NCBI RefSeq assembly: GCF_042693015.1
Contig: NZ_CP170544.1
Location: 3,348,001 to 3,412,000, forward strand
Direction of reading: 5' to 3'
Source: Sphingomonas_E sp042693015
GTDB lineage: Bacteria; Pseudomonadota; Alphaproteobacteria; Sphingomonadales; Sphingomonadaceae
Length of the DNA stretch: 64,000 nucleotides
The notes beneath the pieces were generated by a model. That model ran no database searches, was not told the DNA's origin, and worked only from the letters and a program-made list of their open reading frames with translations. A program made the translations under genes and the position numbers. This document shows positions 55,244 through 63,783 of this stretch, one piece after another. Position 1 is the stretch's first letter, and every line of letters begins with the position of its first letter.

Positions 55244-56359
55244 ATGCACCGCGCACGTTGGGTCGCCTGCGCCCTTATCAGCCTTGCCGCTTGCGGCTCG
55301 ACACCGTCCGTCGCGGCTGACAAGCCCTTCCAGACGACGGTGGTGGCAGACTTCGTGTCGCCTTGGGCGATGACCTTCCTACCCGACGGACGCATGCTTG
55401 TGACCGAGAAGGACGGCCGCATGCTGCTCGTTTCGGCGGACGGCAAGCAAGCGACGCCGCTCGCCGGCATCCCGGCGGTCGACAGCGAAGGCCAGGGCGC
55501 GCTGATGGATGTCGTGCTGCACCCGAAATTCGCCGAGAACCGGCTGGTCTATTTCAGCTTTTCCGAGAAGGGCCAAACCGGCAAGGGCGTCGCGCTCGCC
55601 CGCGGCACCCTCGCGGACGGTCCCAAGCCGGCGCTGGAAAATGTTGCGGTCATTTTCCGGGGCAGCCCCTTCGTCGAAGGCAATGGCCATTATTCCGGCC
55701 GGATCGCCTTCTCACCCGATGGCTATCTGTTCTTCACCGCGGGCGAACGGCAGAAATTCGATCCCGCGCAGGATCCGAAATCGACGCTCGGCAAGGTGCT
55801 GCGGCTGAACGACGATGGCACACCGGCCGCCGGCAATCCGCTTGCCGCCAAGGGCTTTCACCCGGCGATCTGGAGCTATGGCCATCGCAACCTGCTGGGC
55901 ATCGCGTTCGATGCCCAAGGCAATCTGTGGGAGCAGGAAATGGGCCCGCGTCACGGCGACGAGCTCAACCTGATCCTTCCGGGCCGCAATTATGGCTATC
56001 CGATCGTTTCCAACGGCGATCATTATGATGGCCGCGTGATCCCTGATCACGACACCCGCCCCGATCTGGAAGCGCCCAAGGTGTTCTGGAACCCGGCCAT
56101 CTCGCCGGCGGGGCTGATGATTTACAATGGTGACATGTTCCCGGCCTGGAAGAACAGCGCTTTCCTGGGCGCGATGAACACGCCCGGCCTGGTCCGCGTC
56201 CAGCTCGACGGCACCAATGCACGCAAGGCCGACCAGTGGGATATGGACGGCCAGCGCATCCGCGAGGTTGAACAAGGCCCCGACGGCGCCGTCTGGCTGC
56301 TGGAGGACGGCGACGACGGGTCCAAGGGACGCCTGCTGAAGCTCACGCCGAAAGGCTGA
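55244..56359 (+). CDS. PQQ-dependent sugar dehydrogenase-like lipoprotein
   Basis: A 371-residue six-bladed beta-propeller of the Glu/sorbosone dehydrogenase family (YliI/Asd type). The start ALISLAACGS is a lipoprotein signal with LAAC. FVSPWAMTFLPDGRMLVTEKDG, GLLDVVLHP-like LMDVVLHPKF, GHRNLLGIAFDAQG, MGPRHGDELNLILPGRNYG and NPAISPAGLMIYNGDMFP are family blocks. It probably oxidises aldose sugars in the periplasm with PQQ. It starts 15 bp after the methyltransferase gene. Confidence 0.92.
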   Translation: MHRARWVACALISLAACGSTPSVAADKPFQTTVVADFVSPWAMTFLPDGRMLVTEKDGRMLLVSADGKQATPLAGIPAVDSEGQGALMDVVLHPKFAENRLVYFSFSEKGQTGKGVALARGTLADGPKPALENVAVIFRGSPFVEGNGHYSGRIAFSPDGYLFFTAGERQKFDPAQDPKSTLGKVLRLNDDGTPAAGNPLAAKGFHPAIWSYGHRNLLGIAFDAQGNLWEQEMGPRHGDELNLILPGRNYGYPIVSNGDHYDGRVIPDHDTRPDLEAPKVFWNPAISPAGLMIYNGDMFPAWKNSAFLGAMNTPGLVRVQLDGTNARKADQWDMDGQRIREVEQGPDGAVWLLEDGDDGSKGRLLKLTPKG

Positions 56360-56362
56360 GCT

Positions 56363-57019
56363 TCAAGCGGCCTTGTCGCCGAACTTTTCCAGACAGCTCG
56401 TCATCACTGCCATTGGCTGACCAGCCTTCACCATCGTTGCGAGCGCAGTGTTGCGAAGCTCTGTCGCCTGGTCGCTGTCGCTCTTGATGCCCTTGGCAGC
56501 GAGATCAGCGCCGAGCTTGGGATCGAGCGCGCGGTTCATCTTGCCATATTCGGTCAGCCGATCGCCATAAGCCGCGTCCTGTGATCCGAGCGCCCTGGCA
56601 AGGAAGGCGCCGAGCGCATAGCAGCCGCGTCGCGCCAGCGCCGTATCGGCGGGCAGCGTCGGCGTCGCGATCTGCGTCGCCGGATAGGCATCGGCGCAGG
56701 GCTTGGCGAGTTCCTGCCATTTGCCACCGGTGATATTGCCTTCAAGCTGCGGCATGCGATCGACCACAGCGGCCGCCCGCGTCGTATCGAACGCCTTGCC
56801 TTCGGATGCCTCCAGCATCGCATAATGCATGGTCTTGCCCTGCTGCTCGAACGGCAGGGGTGCCGCGATATTGCTGGTGCCGGCCCGTGCGCCCGCTGCC
56901 GCAACGACGCCGCAGGTCGCCGCGCGGTCGATGGGATCGTCGGGCAGAGCGAGTTGTTTCTGTCCGCAGCCGGACAGCACCAGCCCCAGTAGGGCTGGCG
57001 TGATAATGGCGACCCGCAT
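56363..57019 (-). CDS. Lipoprotein of unknown function
   Basis: A 218-residue protein; the start TPALLGLVLSGCGQ is a lipoprotein signal with lipobox LSGC. Four further cysteines (AATCGVV, KPCADAY, RGCYALG, TSCLEKF) suggest disulfides. The body is alpha-helical in character, with a run of Ala. It is convergent with the sugar dehydrogenase gene (3 bp between the stops) and divergent from the manganese-riboswitch gene. No family recognised. Confidence 0.78.
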   Translation of the reverse strand: MRVAIITPALLGLVLSGCGQKQLALPDDPIDRAATCGVVAAAGARAGTSNIAAPLPFEQQGKTMHYAMLEASEGKAFDTTRAAAVVDRMPQLEGNITGGKWQELAKPCADAYPATQIATPTLPADTALARRGCYALGAFLARALGSQDAAYGDRLTEYGKMNRALDPKLGADLAAKGIKSDSDQATELRNTALATMVKAGQPMAVMTSCLEKFGDKAA

Positions 57020-57122
57020 TTCTGTTCTCCGTTATCGTTTCGTCCCCGCATATACCGGTGAGCACGGCATCGGGTTCCCGCTGATGGTTGCGCGGGGCCA
57101 TGATCGCGGCTATTGGGCGGCC

Positions 57123-57246
57123 GTCATCTGGGGAGTAGCCAGCCGCCCAACAGGCGGGCCGCCGCGTCAACATACTTGGCTGAGAGGCCATGGCGCAGCG
57201 GGAACGGACCACCATCGCGGTGGACCATTCGGGCGAGACCAATGAC
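57123..57246 (+). promoter_or_regulatory. yybP-ykoY manganese riboswitch
   Basis: The conserved loop GGGGAGTAGCC (57130-57140), the second loop GTCAACATAC (57166-57175) and the closing GGGCGAGACCAA (57231-57242) are in the order of the yybP-ykoY aptamer. The ends GTCAT (57123-57127) and ATGAC (57242-57246) form P1. It precedes a GDT1/UPF0016 exporter gene by 77 bp; this family is a known target of the riboswitch. Manganese binding should turn expression on. Confidence 0.88.
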
Positions 57247-57322
57247 ACCGCACTTTCGCCTGGCCGGGCGGGAGGTGTGGTGTCGTTGGAATCTTCGCCG
57301 CCCGGCCCCGGAGAGTCTGTTC

Positions 57323-57892
57323 ATGGAAGCCCTGTTCACCTCGACCGCACTGGTTGCGCTCGCCGAAATCGGTGACAAGACGCAGTTGCTGGCGATCCTG
57401 CTGGCGACGCGGTTCAAGCGGCCCTGGCCGGTCATCGCCGGCATCTTCGCCGCGACCATCGCCAATCATTTCCTCGCCGCACTGGTCGGATCGCAGGTCG
57501 CATCACTGCTCGACGGCGCGTGGTTCCGCTATCTGATCGCAGCGTCCTTCATCGCGATGGCCGCATGGACGCTGATTCCCGACAAGATCGACGATCTGGA
57601 GGACAAGCCGGCGCGGTTCGGCGCCTTCCTGACCACGACGATCGCCTTCTTCCTGGTCGAAATGGGGGACAAGACGCAGATCGCGACGGTCGCGCTCGGC
57701 GCCCGCTTCCATGATGTCGTGCTTGTCACCATCGGCACGACGCTCGGCATGATGATCGCCAATGTGCCAGCGGTGTTCCTGGGCAATGAGCTGATCAAAC
57801 GCGTGCCGATGCGCACGGTCCACGTCGTCGCTGCCGTGCTCTTCCTCGCGATCGGCCTGTGGCTGATCGCGCAAACCGCGGGCTGGCTCTAA
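57323..57892 (+). CDS. GDT1/TMEM165 (UPF0016) manganese exporter-like protein
   Basis: A 189-residue membrane protein with six hydrophobic helices in two repeats. Each repeat carries the signature E-x-G-D-K-T-Q (EIGDKTQ near residue 15, EMGDKTQ near 114), the cation-binding motif of UPF0016 proteins. It exports Mn2+ (or Ca2+) across the inner membrane. The riboswitch just upstream supports manganese. The ATG at 57323 is used; the long frame from 57113 runs across the riboswitch. Confidence 0.93.
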   Translation: MEALFTSTALVALAEIGDKTQLLAILLATRFKRPWPVIAGIFAATIANHFLAALVGSQVASLLDGAWFRYLIAASFIAMAAWTLIPDKIDDLEDKPARFGAFLTTTIAFFLVEMGDKTQIATVALGARFHDVVLVTIGTTLGMMIANVPAVFLGNELIKRVPMRTVHVVAAVLFLAIGLWLIAQTAGWL

Positions 57893-57893
57893 A

Positions 57894-58301
57894 TCAATCG
57901 GCGACGAAGCCGGCGGGCGGGACGCGGACGACGAAATGTCCCTTCACGCCTTCCGGCCAGTCGCGATAGGGCACCTTGCCTTCCTCGCTTGCGGCGTGGC
58001 ACGCGGCATAATCCAAGATGGCGCGGGCGGCGTCCTCGCTCGGCTCGAACCGGCCGAGGACATAGCCGATCTTTCCTGGTGCGCGGATATGGACGGTGCA
58101 GTGTTCGGTACAGGCGAAAAGGCAGGGCATTTCCTGGACCGCCACGCCACCGAATGCTGGATTTGCGCCGCGGACGGAGCGGAGCGCTTCCGCCAGCCGC
58201 GCCCCGCCGCGCACGCCGGCCGCATCCGTTGGGGATGCGGCCGAGTGGCGGCAGGTGTTGCAGACGACCACCGCCGGGCCATCGGCAACGCGCGTCAGCA
58301 T
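57894..58301 (-). CDS. DUF1636 metal-binding protein of a B12 locus
   Basis: A 135-residue protein. It has four to five cysteines in VVCNTCRHS near 14-17 and PCLFACTEHC near 58-67, a thioredoxin-like [2Fe-2S] ferredoxin pattern, followed by HIRAPGKIGYVLGRF. The DUF1636 family is often encoded beside cobalamin genes, as here. It may give or pass electrons for cobalt reduction or handle metal; neither is shown. It starts one base after the membrane protein gene. Confidence 0.85.
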   Translation of the reverse strand: MLTRVADGPAVVVCNTCRHSAASPTDAAGVRGGARLAEALRSVRGANPAFGGVAVQEMPCLFACTEHCTVHIRAPGKIGYVLGRFEPSEDAARAILDYAACHAASEEGKVPYRDWPEGVKGHFVVRVPPAGFVAD

Positions 58302-58302
58302 G

Positions 58303-58851
58303 TCAGGCGGCCTTGAGGCGGCCGGTGGGCGCGGGCATGCCGATCGCCACCAGACCACGATAGAGCGCGAGCAAGCCCAGCAGGATCGCGGCATTGCGCG
58401 CGAACTGCTCGACCATCAGGCTGGGCGACAGGCTGATCGCCATGCCACCAAGCTTGAGTGCGAAGAGCGCGATCACCGCCTTGAACGCGATGAAACCGGC
58501 GACATAAGCAAGGCCGAGCCGGATGGCGATGCCAAGCCCTGCAAAGCGATCGGCAACCGCATGGGCTGCGAGGGCCGAAATCACCGCCGCGCAGCCGAGG
58601 CCGATCCCCCAACCGAGGGTGGAGGGATCATGCGGATAGCCGAGCAGGCCGAAGCCCACCGCCTGGCTCGCCACCCAGGCCGCCACCGCCAACCACACGC
58701 CATCGCTGCGCCGCATGTGCAGTGCAGCCAGAGCGGACAAAGCCGGGAACGGCGTCGCGCAGGCCAGCGCCAGCGTCGTCACCGTGCTGGCGATGGTCAG
58801 GAGCATGATCCAGAGCGTCGATGCGCGTTTTTCGACAAGGGATTTGGTCAT
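58303..58851 (-). CDS. Small polytopic membrane protein of the B12 locus
   Basis: A 182-residue protein with about five or six hydrophobic helices (TLWIMLLTIASTVTTLALA, WLAVAAWVASQAVGFGLLGY, GIGLGCAAVISALAAHAVA, YVAGFIAFKAVIALFAL, AAILLGLLALYRGLVAIG). Size and layout are like an ECF-type substrate-binding component, but no clear family motif is visible. It lies 12 bp after btuB and directly before the DUF1636 gene, all downstream of the cobalamin riboswitch, so it is likely to serve corrinoid or cobalt handling. Confidence 0.72.
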   Translation of the reverse strand: MTKSLVEKRASTLWIMLLTIASTVTTLALACATPFPALSALAALHMRRSDGVWLAVAAWVASQAVGFGLLGYPHDPSTLGWGIGLGCAAVISALAAHAVADRFAGLGIAIRLGLAYVAGFIAFKAVIALFALKLGGMAISLSPSLMVEQFARNAAILLGLLALYRGLVAIGMPAPTGRLKAA

Positions 58852-58863
58852 CCTGTCCTCCCG

Positions 58864-60825
58864 TCAGAAACGCGCGCGGACGCCAGCGTAGAAGCTGCGC
58901 CCCAGCGTGCCGTAGCGGTTGATCGTCTGATAATTTTCATCGAACAGATTCTCGACGCGGGCGAACAGGCGGGCGCCATCCTGAACCTCCAGTTCGGCGC
59001 GCAGATCGACCAGGGTATAGTCGTCCAGGCGCGTCGTGTTGGACGCATTGTCATAGCTCTTACCCGACCAGCGGACCGCCGCACCGGTGGTGAGGCCGAA
59101 CGGCCAGTCGTAGCTGACCGAAGCATTGGCGGTTTCGCGCGGACGGCGCGGCAGCCAGTTGCCGGTGGTACGGTCAATCGACTTCACCCAGCTATAATTG
59201 CCGTCGACCTGCAGCCGATCGCCGATCCGCAGCGACGCCGTCGCCTCAATGCCCTCGGCCTTGGCGCGGGCGAGGTTGAGATAATAGCCGAAGCGCAGGT
59301 CGGTCGTACCCGGCACAAGGCAGAGCGGATCGCCCTGCGTCGGATCGGCCGGCGGCGGGAACGGGCAGCTATTGAAGATGATCTGATCCTTGGTCTTCCG
59401 CTCGAACCAGGTGGCGCCAAGGGTCAACGCATTGTCGAACAGGCGCTGCTCCACGCCCGCTTCCCAGCCGTCGGCGCGCTCGGGCGAGAGGCCGGTATTC
59501 CCGTACTCGGAATAGAGCTGGTAGAGCGACGGCGCCTTGAACGCCTCGCCATAATTGGCACGCAGAATTGTGCCGGTGGGAAACTTCGCCGTGGCGCCGC
59601 CGGCAAACAGGGTCTTGCCGCCATAGGTCTTGTGATCGTCATGGCGGACGCCGCCGGTGAGGGTAAGAACGCTGAGCAACTCGCCACTTAACTGACCGTA
59701 GAAACTGGTGATCTCGGCCTTGCCGCGGATCGGATCGGGCACGGGGATCGAAAGCGAGCCCGCGGGCGAGACGCTGCGGAAGCTCGACCGCTCATTTTCC
59801 GCGCCGAACAACGCAGTCCAGCTATCCGTGATCGCGAAGGTGCCCTGATATTCGATCCGCTTGTTCTTGCCGGCAGCATCGAAGGTCTGCGGGCGCTGAC
59901 GCGTCGGATCATAATTGTCGCGATCGGTATCGGTGTAGCCATAGCCGATACGGTTGCGGAAGCGGCCGTTCAGCAGGTCGACATTGAGGCCGGCATAGCC
60001 CACGAATTCGCGGTTTATGCCGTATTCGGCGGTGTCCCCCGAGAAGCCGTCAATCTCGACACGGCCGCGGGCATAATAGCCGCGCAGATCGGCGCTGACG
60101 CCTTCCGCAATGGTGAGTTCGGCCCGGCCGCTGACCGTGCGGTTGGTATAGCCGTCGGCCTCGCCCTTGCCGGTGGCGGGCTTGATCGCCGAGATGCCGT
60201 CGGTGGTGAAGGCGGTGCCGCCGATCCGCCAGGCGAGCGGGCCGGTGCGCCCACCCAGCGCCGCGCGGGCGTTGACCGTCTCGCGCGATCCGGCCTCAAT
60301 ATCGAAGCTGGCCTCCAGATCTTCCTGCGGCTCGGCAGTCACGATGTTGACGACGCCACCGATCGCCTGGCTGCCCCACAGGATCGACTGCGGCCCGCGC
60401 AGCACTTCGATCCGCTCGGCATCGCCGACCAGCAGATTGGCGAAGTTGAAGCCGCCGCCCGTGGAGGAGGGATCGTTGAGCTTGACGCCATCGATCACCA
60501 CCACCGTCTGATCGGCTTCCGCGCCACGGATGCGGACCGAGGTCGTGGTGCCATAGCCGCCGTTGCGCGACATGGAGAGGCCGGGCGTGCGGATCAGCAA
60601 TTCGGTGACGCCGATATCCTGCGCGCGGTCGATCGCCGCCTTGTCGAGCACCGTGACGGACGAAGCCACCCGATCGATGTTCGTCGCCGCACGCGTGGCG
60701 GTGACGATGATCGCGCCGCCCTCACCCGCTTCGGGCGCGACTGCGGCGTCGGGCGCCGGCGCCACCTGTGCGGCGAAAGCGGACGTCGAGAGCAACAGGC
60801 TGGAAAGAATGAATGGTCTGAACAT
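58864..60825 (-). CDS. btuB: TonB-dependent vitamin B12 receptor BtuB
   Basis: A 653-residue outer-membrane receptor. The signal peptide ends near AFAAQ (residue 19), with an Ala/Pro-rich spacer. A TonB box-like EGGAIIVTATRA lies at about 35-46, the plug has VRIRGAEADQTVVVIDGVKLND and RIEVLRGPQSILWGSQAIGGVVNI (quoted in parts), and the barrel ends in a terminal Phe (AGVRARF). It brings cobalamin into the periplasm. ATG 60825 is the true start; the frame open to 61335 reads through the riboswitch. Confidence 0.94.
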   Translation of the reverse strand: MFRPFILSSLLLSTSAFAAQVAPAPDAAVAPEAGEGGAIIVTATRAATNIDRVASSVTVLDKAAIDRAQDIGVTELLIRTPGLSMSRNGGYGTTTSVRIRGAEADQTVVVIDGVKLNDPSSTGGGFNFANLLVGDAERIEVLRGPQSILWGSQAIGGVVNIVTAEPQEDLEASFDIEAGSRETVNARAALGGRTGPLAWRIGGTAFTTDGISAIKPATGKGEADGYTNRTVSGRAELTIAEGVSADLRGYYARGRVEIDGFSGDTAEYGINREFVGYAGLNVDLLNGRFRNRIGYGYTDTDRDNYDPTRQRPQTFDAAGKNKRIEYQGTFAITDSWTALFGAENERSSFRSVSPAGSLSIPVPDPIRGKAEITSFYGQLSGELLSVLTLTGGVRHDDHKTYGGKTLFAGGATAKFPTGTILRANYGEAFKAPSLYQLYSEYGNTGLSPERADGWEAGVEQRLFDNALTLGATWFERKTKDQIIFNSCPFPPPADPTQGDPLCLVPGTTDLRFGYYLNLARAKAEGIEATASLRIGDRLQVDGNYSWVKSIDRTTGNWLPRRPRETANASVSYDWPFGLTTGAAVRWSGKSYDNASNTTRLDDYTLVDLRAELEVQDGARLFARVENLFDENYQTINRYGTLGRSFYAGVRARF

Positions 60826-60965
60826 TGAACGAAACCCCTGTGACACGGACATGCCACGCCATCGCAAGGGATCGGCCCACGACCTCGCCCCCGCGAAAAC
60901 GCGGCTACGATGTCGTCGCTCGGGTTCTGACCCGTCCGTTCGGCGCACCCTGGCCGGACGAAAGA

Positions 60966-61146
60966 CGACCGCGACGGGCAGGTCTCCTGGCTTGCGGGTC
61001 ATCACCGGTTCGGGCCGCCTTCTCGGGACCGGAAGTCCCAATGGCATGTGGCCCGATGGCTCGCCGCTCACAGTTGCAGGGGCAGCCGGGGTTTTGAACC
61101 CCGTTCCCTTTTCATCCCCGTCGCCGGGGAACCTGTCGCGACCGCG
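60966..61146 (-). promoter_or_regulatory. Cobalamin riboswitch (btuB leader)
   Basis: On the minus strand the aptamer shows the core GCCCCTGCAACTGTGAGCGG, then GCCACATGCCA, and the B12 box AAGCCAGGAGACCTGCC near its 3' end. The ends CGGTCGCGACAGG and CCCGTCGCGGTC form P1. It ends about 140 bp before the btuB ATG. Coenzyme B12 binding should lower expression of btuB and the two genes after it. Confidence 0.95.
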
Positions 61147-61172
61147 CCGATAGTCCGGGCGGGCCATCGCGG

Positions 61173-61949
61173 TCAACCGTGATGATCGAGCGGCACGATC
61201 AGCCGCCCGCCTTCCGCCTCGCCGATCCAGGCGCGAATGCCATAGACCGTGGCCAGCCGCCCCGCCGTCAGCACGGCATCGGGCGGGCCATTCGCGACCA
61301 GCCGGCCTTCGTGCAGCAGGATCAACCGATCGCAATGCCGCGCGGCGAGCGTCAGATCGTGGAGCACCGCCACCACCAGCGCGCCGGCCTGCGCCTGACG
61401 CTTCAGCAGGGCCATGACTTCAAGCTGATGGCCGGGATCGAGCGCCGCCAGCGGCTCATCGGCGATCAGCGCCGAGGCCTCGACCGCCAGCGTCCGGGCC
61501 AAAAGGACACGCGCGCGCTCGCCGCCCGACAATTCGGTCGCCGGGCGATCGCGCAGATGGCCGACATCGGCTTGGAGAATCGCCCGCTCGATCGCGATGC
61601 GATCGGCTTCACCGATCCGTGAGAAGGGCGCGAGATGCGGCAAGCGCCCTAATGCCACGAGCCGTTCCACCGTAAGCGGCCAGTGCAACGTCTGCCCCTG
61701 CGGCAGATAAGCTATCCGCCGGGCAAGATCGCTCCGGGGAATATGATCGACGGGCACGCCATCCACGCGGACTGCGCCCGCAGTCGCGGGCACCAGGCCG
61801 AGCAGCGCCCGGACGAGCGTCGACTTGCCGGCGCCATTGGGGCCGACCACGCCGATCAGCGCGCCGGGTTCGAGCGTCGTGCTCACCCCGTGGAGCACCG
61901 ACCGCCGGCCAAGCGCGACATCGAGCGCTTCGATATTGATCGTCACCAT
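61173..61949 (-). CDS. btuD: Vitamin B12/iron-siderophore ABC transporter ATPase BtuD-like
   Basis: A 258-residue ABC ATPase. Walker A GPNGAGKSTL is at about 35-44, the Q-loop YLPQGQTLHWPLTVERLVALGR follows (quoted in part), the signature LSGGERARVLLARTL is near 139, Walker B is ALIADEPLAALDPGHQ, and the H-loop is VAVLHDLTLAARHC. This is the FecCD-associated class. It powers corrinoid import with BtuC, whose gene overlaps it by 7 bp. Confidence 0.92.
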   Translation of the reverse strand: MVTINIEALDVALGRRSVLHGVSTTLEPGALIGVVGPNGAGKSTLVRALLGLVPATAGAVRVDGVPVDHIPRSDLARRIAYLPQGQTLHWPLTVERLVALGRLPHLAPFSRIGEADRIAIERAILQADVGHLRDRPATELSGGERARVLLARTLAVEASALIADEPLAALDPGHQLEVMALLKRQAQAGALVVAVLHDLTLAARHCDRLILLHEGRLVANGPPDAVLTAGRLATVYGIRAWIGEAEGGRLIVPLDHHG

Positions 61950-62929
61950 AGCCGCCGCTCCCGCATCAGATGGACGAGGAAGATCGGCACGCCCAGGAAA
62001 GCGGTGACGACACCCAGTTTGAGTTCGGACGATGTCGGGATGATCCGCACCGCGACATCCGCCAGGGTGAGCAATGCCGCGCCGGCCAGCAGCGACGGCA
62101 GCAGGATCGCCGAGGGCGACCGATCAGTGAGCGGGCGGACGATATGCGGCACGATCAGGCCGATGAAGCCGATCGCGCCGGAGATGGAGACCGCTCCACC
62201 AACACCGATCGCCACGCCCAGCAACAGCCGCCACCGCACGCGCTTGAGATCGACGCCGAGCGACGCTGCGCCATCCTCGCCCAAGGTCAGCGCGTCGAGC
62301 GCGCGGCCATTCCACAATAGCAACCCGACGCCGACGAAGATGCACGGCAGCGCGATCCAGACATGCTGGAATGACCGATCCTCCAGCGAACCCATCAGCC
62401 AGGTCATGATCTCCATCGCCGCAAAGGGATTGGGCGACAGGTTGAGCGCGAGGCTGGTCGCCGCGACCGCCAATGTGCTGAGAGCAATGCCGGCGAGGAT
62501 CAGGGTCAAAGGGCTTTCCGACCGGCCGGCGAGCATGGCCAGCACCGCGAGGCCGGCAAAGGCGCCGATGATGGCGAGCAGTGGCAGCATCACCGGATGC
62601 AGCGCCGCCACGCCAAAATAGAGCGCGCCGACCGCGCCCAACGCTGCGGTGCTTGAGACGCCGAGAACGGACGGTTCGGCCAGCGGGTTGCGCAGATAGC
62701 CTTGCAGAGCCGCACCCGACACGCCCAGCATCGCGCCCACCGATAGTGACAGCAATGCCCGCGGCAGACGCAATTCGATCAAAATGGTGCGCGCGATCGC
62801 ATCGCCGTCCCCCGCGAGCACCGCGCCGATACGCGACCAGCCGAGCGGCACCGCCCCCACGCAGAGCGACAGCAACCCCGCCACGCCGGCGAGCAAGGTC
62901 AGGCCCAGAATCAGGACAAGACGGTTCAT
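61943..62929 (-). CDS. btuC: Vitamin B12 ABC transporter permease BtuC-like
   Basis: A 328-residue FecCD-family permease with about ten helices. RLPRALLSLSVGAMLGVSGAALQGYLRNPLAEPSVLGVSS (quoted from a longer run) and FIGLIVPHIVRPL (the ATPase contact) are family blocks. ATG 62929 is used; an in-frame ATG at 62959 overlaps the btuF start region. It is divergent from btuF by about 40 bp. Confidence 0.92.
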   Translation of the reverse strand: MNRLVLILGLTLLAGVAGLLSLCVGAVPLGWSRIGAVLAGDGDAIARTILIELRLPRALLSLSVGAMLGVSGAALQGYLRNPLAEPSVLGVSSTAALGAVGALYFGVAALHPVMLPLLAIIGAFAGLAVLAMLAGRSESPLTLILAGIALSTLAVAATSLALNLSPNPFAAMEIMTWLMGSLEDRSFQHVWIALPCIFVGVGLLLWNGRALDALTLGEDGAASLGVDLKRVRWRLLLGVAIGVGGAVSISGAIGFIGLIVPHIVRPLTDRSPSAILLPSLLAGAALLTLADVAVRIIPTSSELKLGVVTAFLGVPIFLVHLMRERRLW

Positions 62930-62970
62930 CCGCTTGTCTCCGTCCACACTTCTTGCCATGCCGCGCGGCG

Positions 62971-63783
62971 ATGATCGCGCATATGATCCGCCTGCTGCCG
63001 CTGATGCTCTGCCTTGCCGCCGCGACGGCCGAGGCGAGGCCGCAACGGATCGTCTCGCTCAATCTCTGCGCCGACCAATATCTGATCGCGCTCGCCGATC
63101 CCGATCAGATCGCCGCGCTGACCCCGCTGGCGCGCGATCCGGTAATGTCCGCTGGCGCAGCCAGGGCGCGCAGCCTGCCGGTGGCGAACGGCCATGCCGA
63201 GGAAGTGCTGGCGCGCAACCCCGACCTGATCCTCGCCAGCCCGTTCCGCCGGCGTGAAGCGCTCGCCGCAGTCGATGGCAGCGGCAAGATGACGATCGAT
63301 GTCCCGCCGGCGGAAAGCTATGCCGCGATCGTCGAGCAGATCCGCCTGGTCGCCCGCGCGGTCGGCCATCCGGCGCGTGGCGAGGCGTTGATCCGGCAGA
63401 TGGATGCGGAACTCGCCACGATCCCGCGCAGCGGCCGCGGCCGGGTCGCGGCTTATTATCAGCGGCGCGGTTACATGACTGGAACCGGCACGCTGATCGA
63501 CGAGCTGATGGGGCGGATTGGCCTCGTCAATCTTGCCAACAAGCTCGACAAGCCTGCGCTGGCCCTCATCTCGCTTGAGGAGATGGTCGCCTCGCGGCCC
63601 GATTTCCTGATTGTCGAAAGCAATGCCGACAAGGTCGTCGACCAGGGGACCGAGATGCTCCACCATCCGGCGCTCCGCCCGATCCCGCGACTTGCACTGC
63701 CGCAGGCGTGGACGGTGTGCGGCGGCCCGGCCTATGTGCTGGCCGCAAAGAGCCTCGCGGCGCAGTTGCAGGCCCGCCACTAG
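62971..63783 (+). CDS. btuF: Periplasmic corrinoid-binding protein BtuF-like
   Basis: A 270-residue helical-backbone binding protein. The signal peptide (LLPLMLCLAAATAEA) ends near residue 19. RIVSLNLCADQYLIALADPDQIAALT (quoted in part), NPDLILASPF and SRPDFLIVESNA fit the BtuF/FepB clan. It delivers cobalamin or cobinamide to BtuCD. ATG 62971 is used; ATG 62983 (MIRLLPLM) is as likely. Its stop overlaps that of the convergent cobO gene. Confidence 0.9.
   Translation: MIAHMIRLLPLMLCLAAATAEARPQRIVSLNLCADQYLIALADPDQIAALTPLARDPVMSAGAARARSLPVANGHAEEVLARNPDLILASPFRRREALAAVDGSGKMTIDVPPAESYAAIVEQIRLVARAVGHPARGEALIRQMDAELATIPRSGRGRVAAYYQRRGYMTGTGTLIDELMGRIGLVNLANKLDKPALALISLEEMVASRPDFLIVESNADKVVDQGTEMLHHPALRPIPRLALPQAWTVCGGPAYVLAAKSLAAQLQARH

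Noticed and set aside
60826..61335. N-terminal extension of BtuB to 61335
   Set aside because: It reads through the cobalamin riboswitch; ATG 60825 starts a normal signal peptide.
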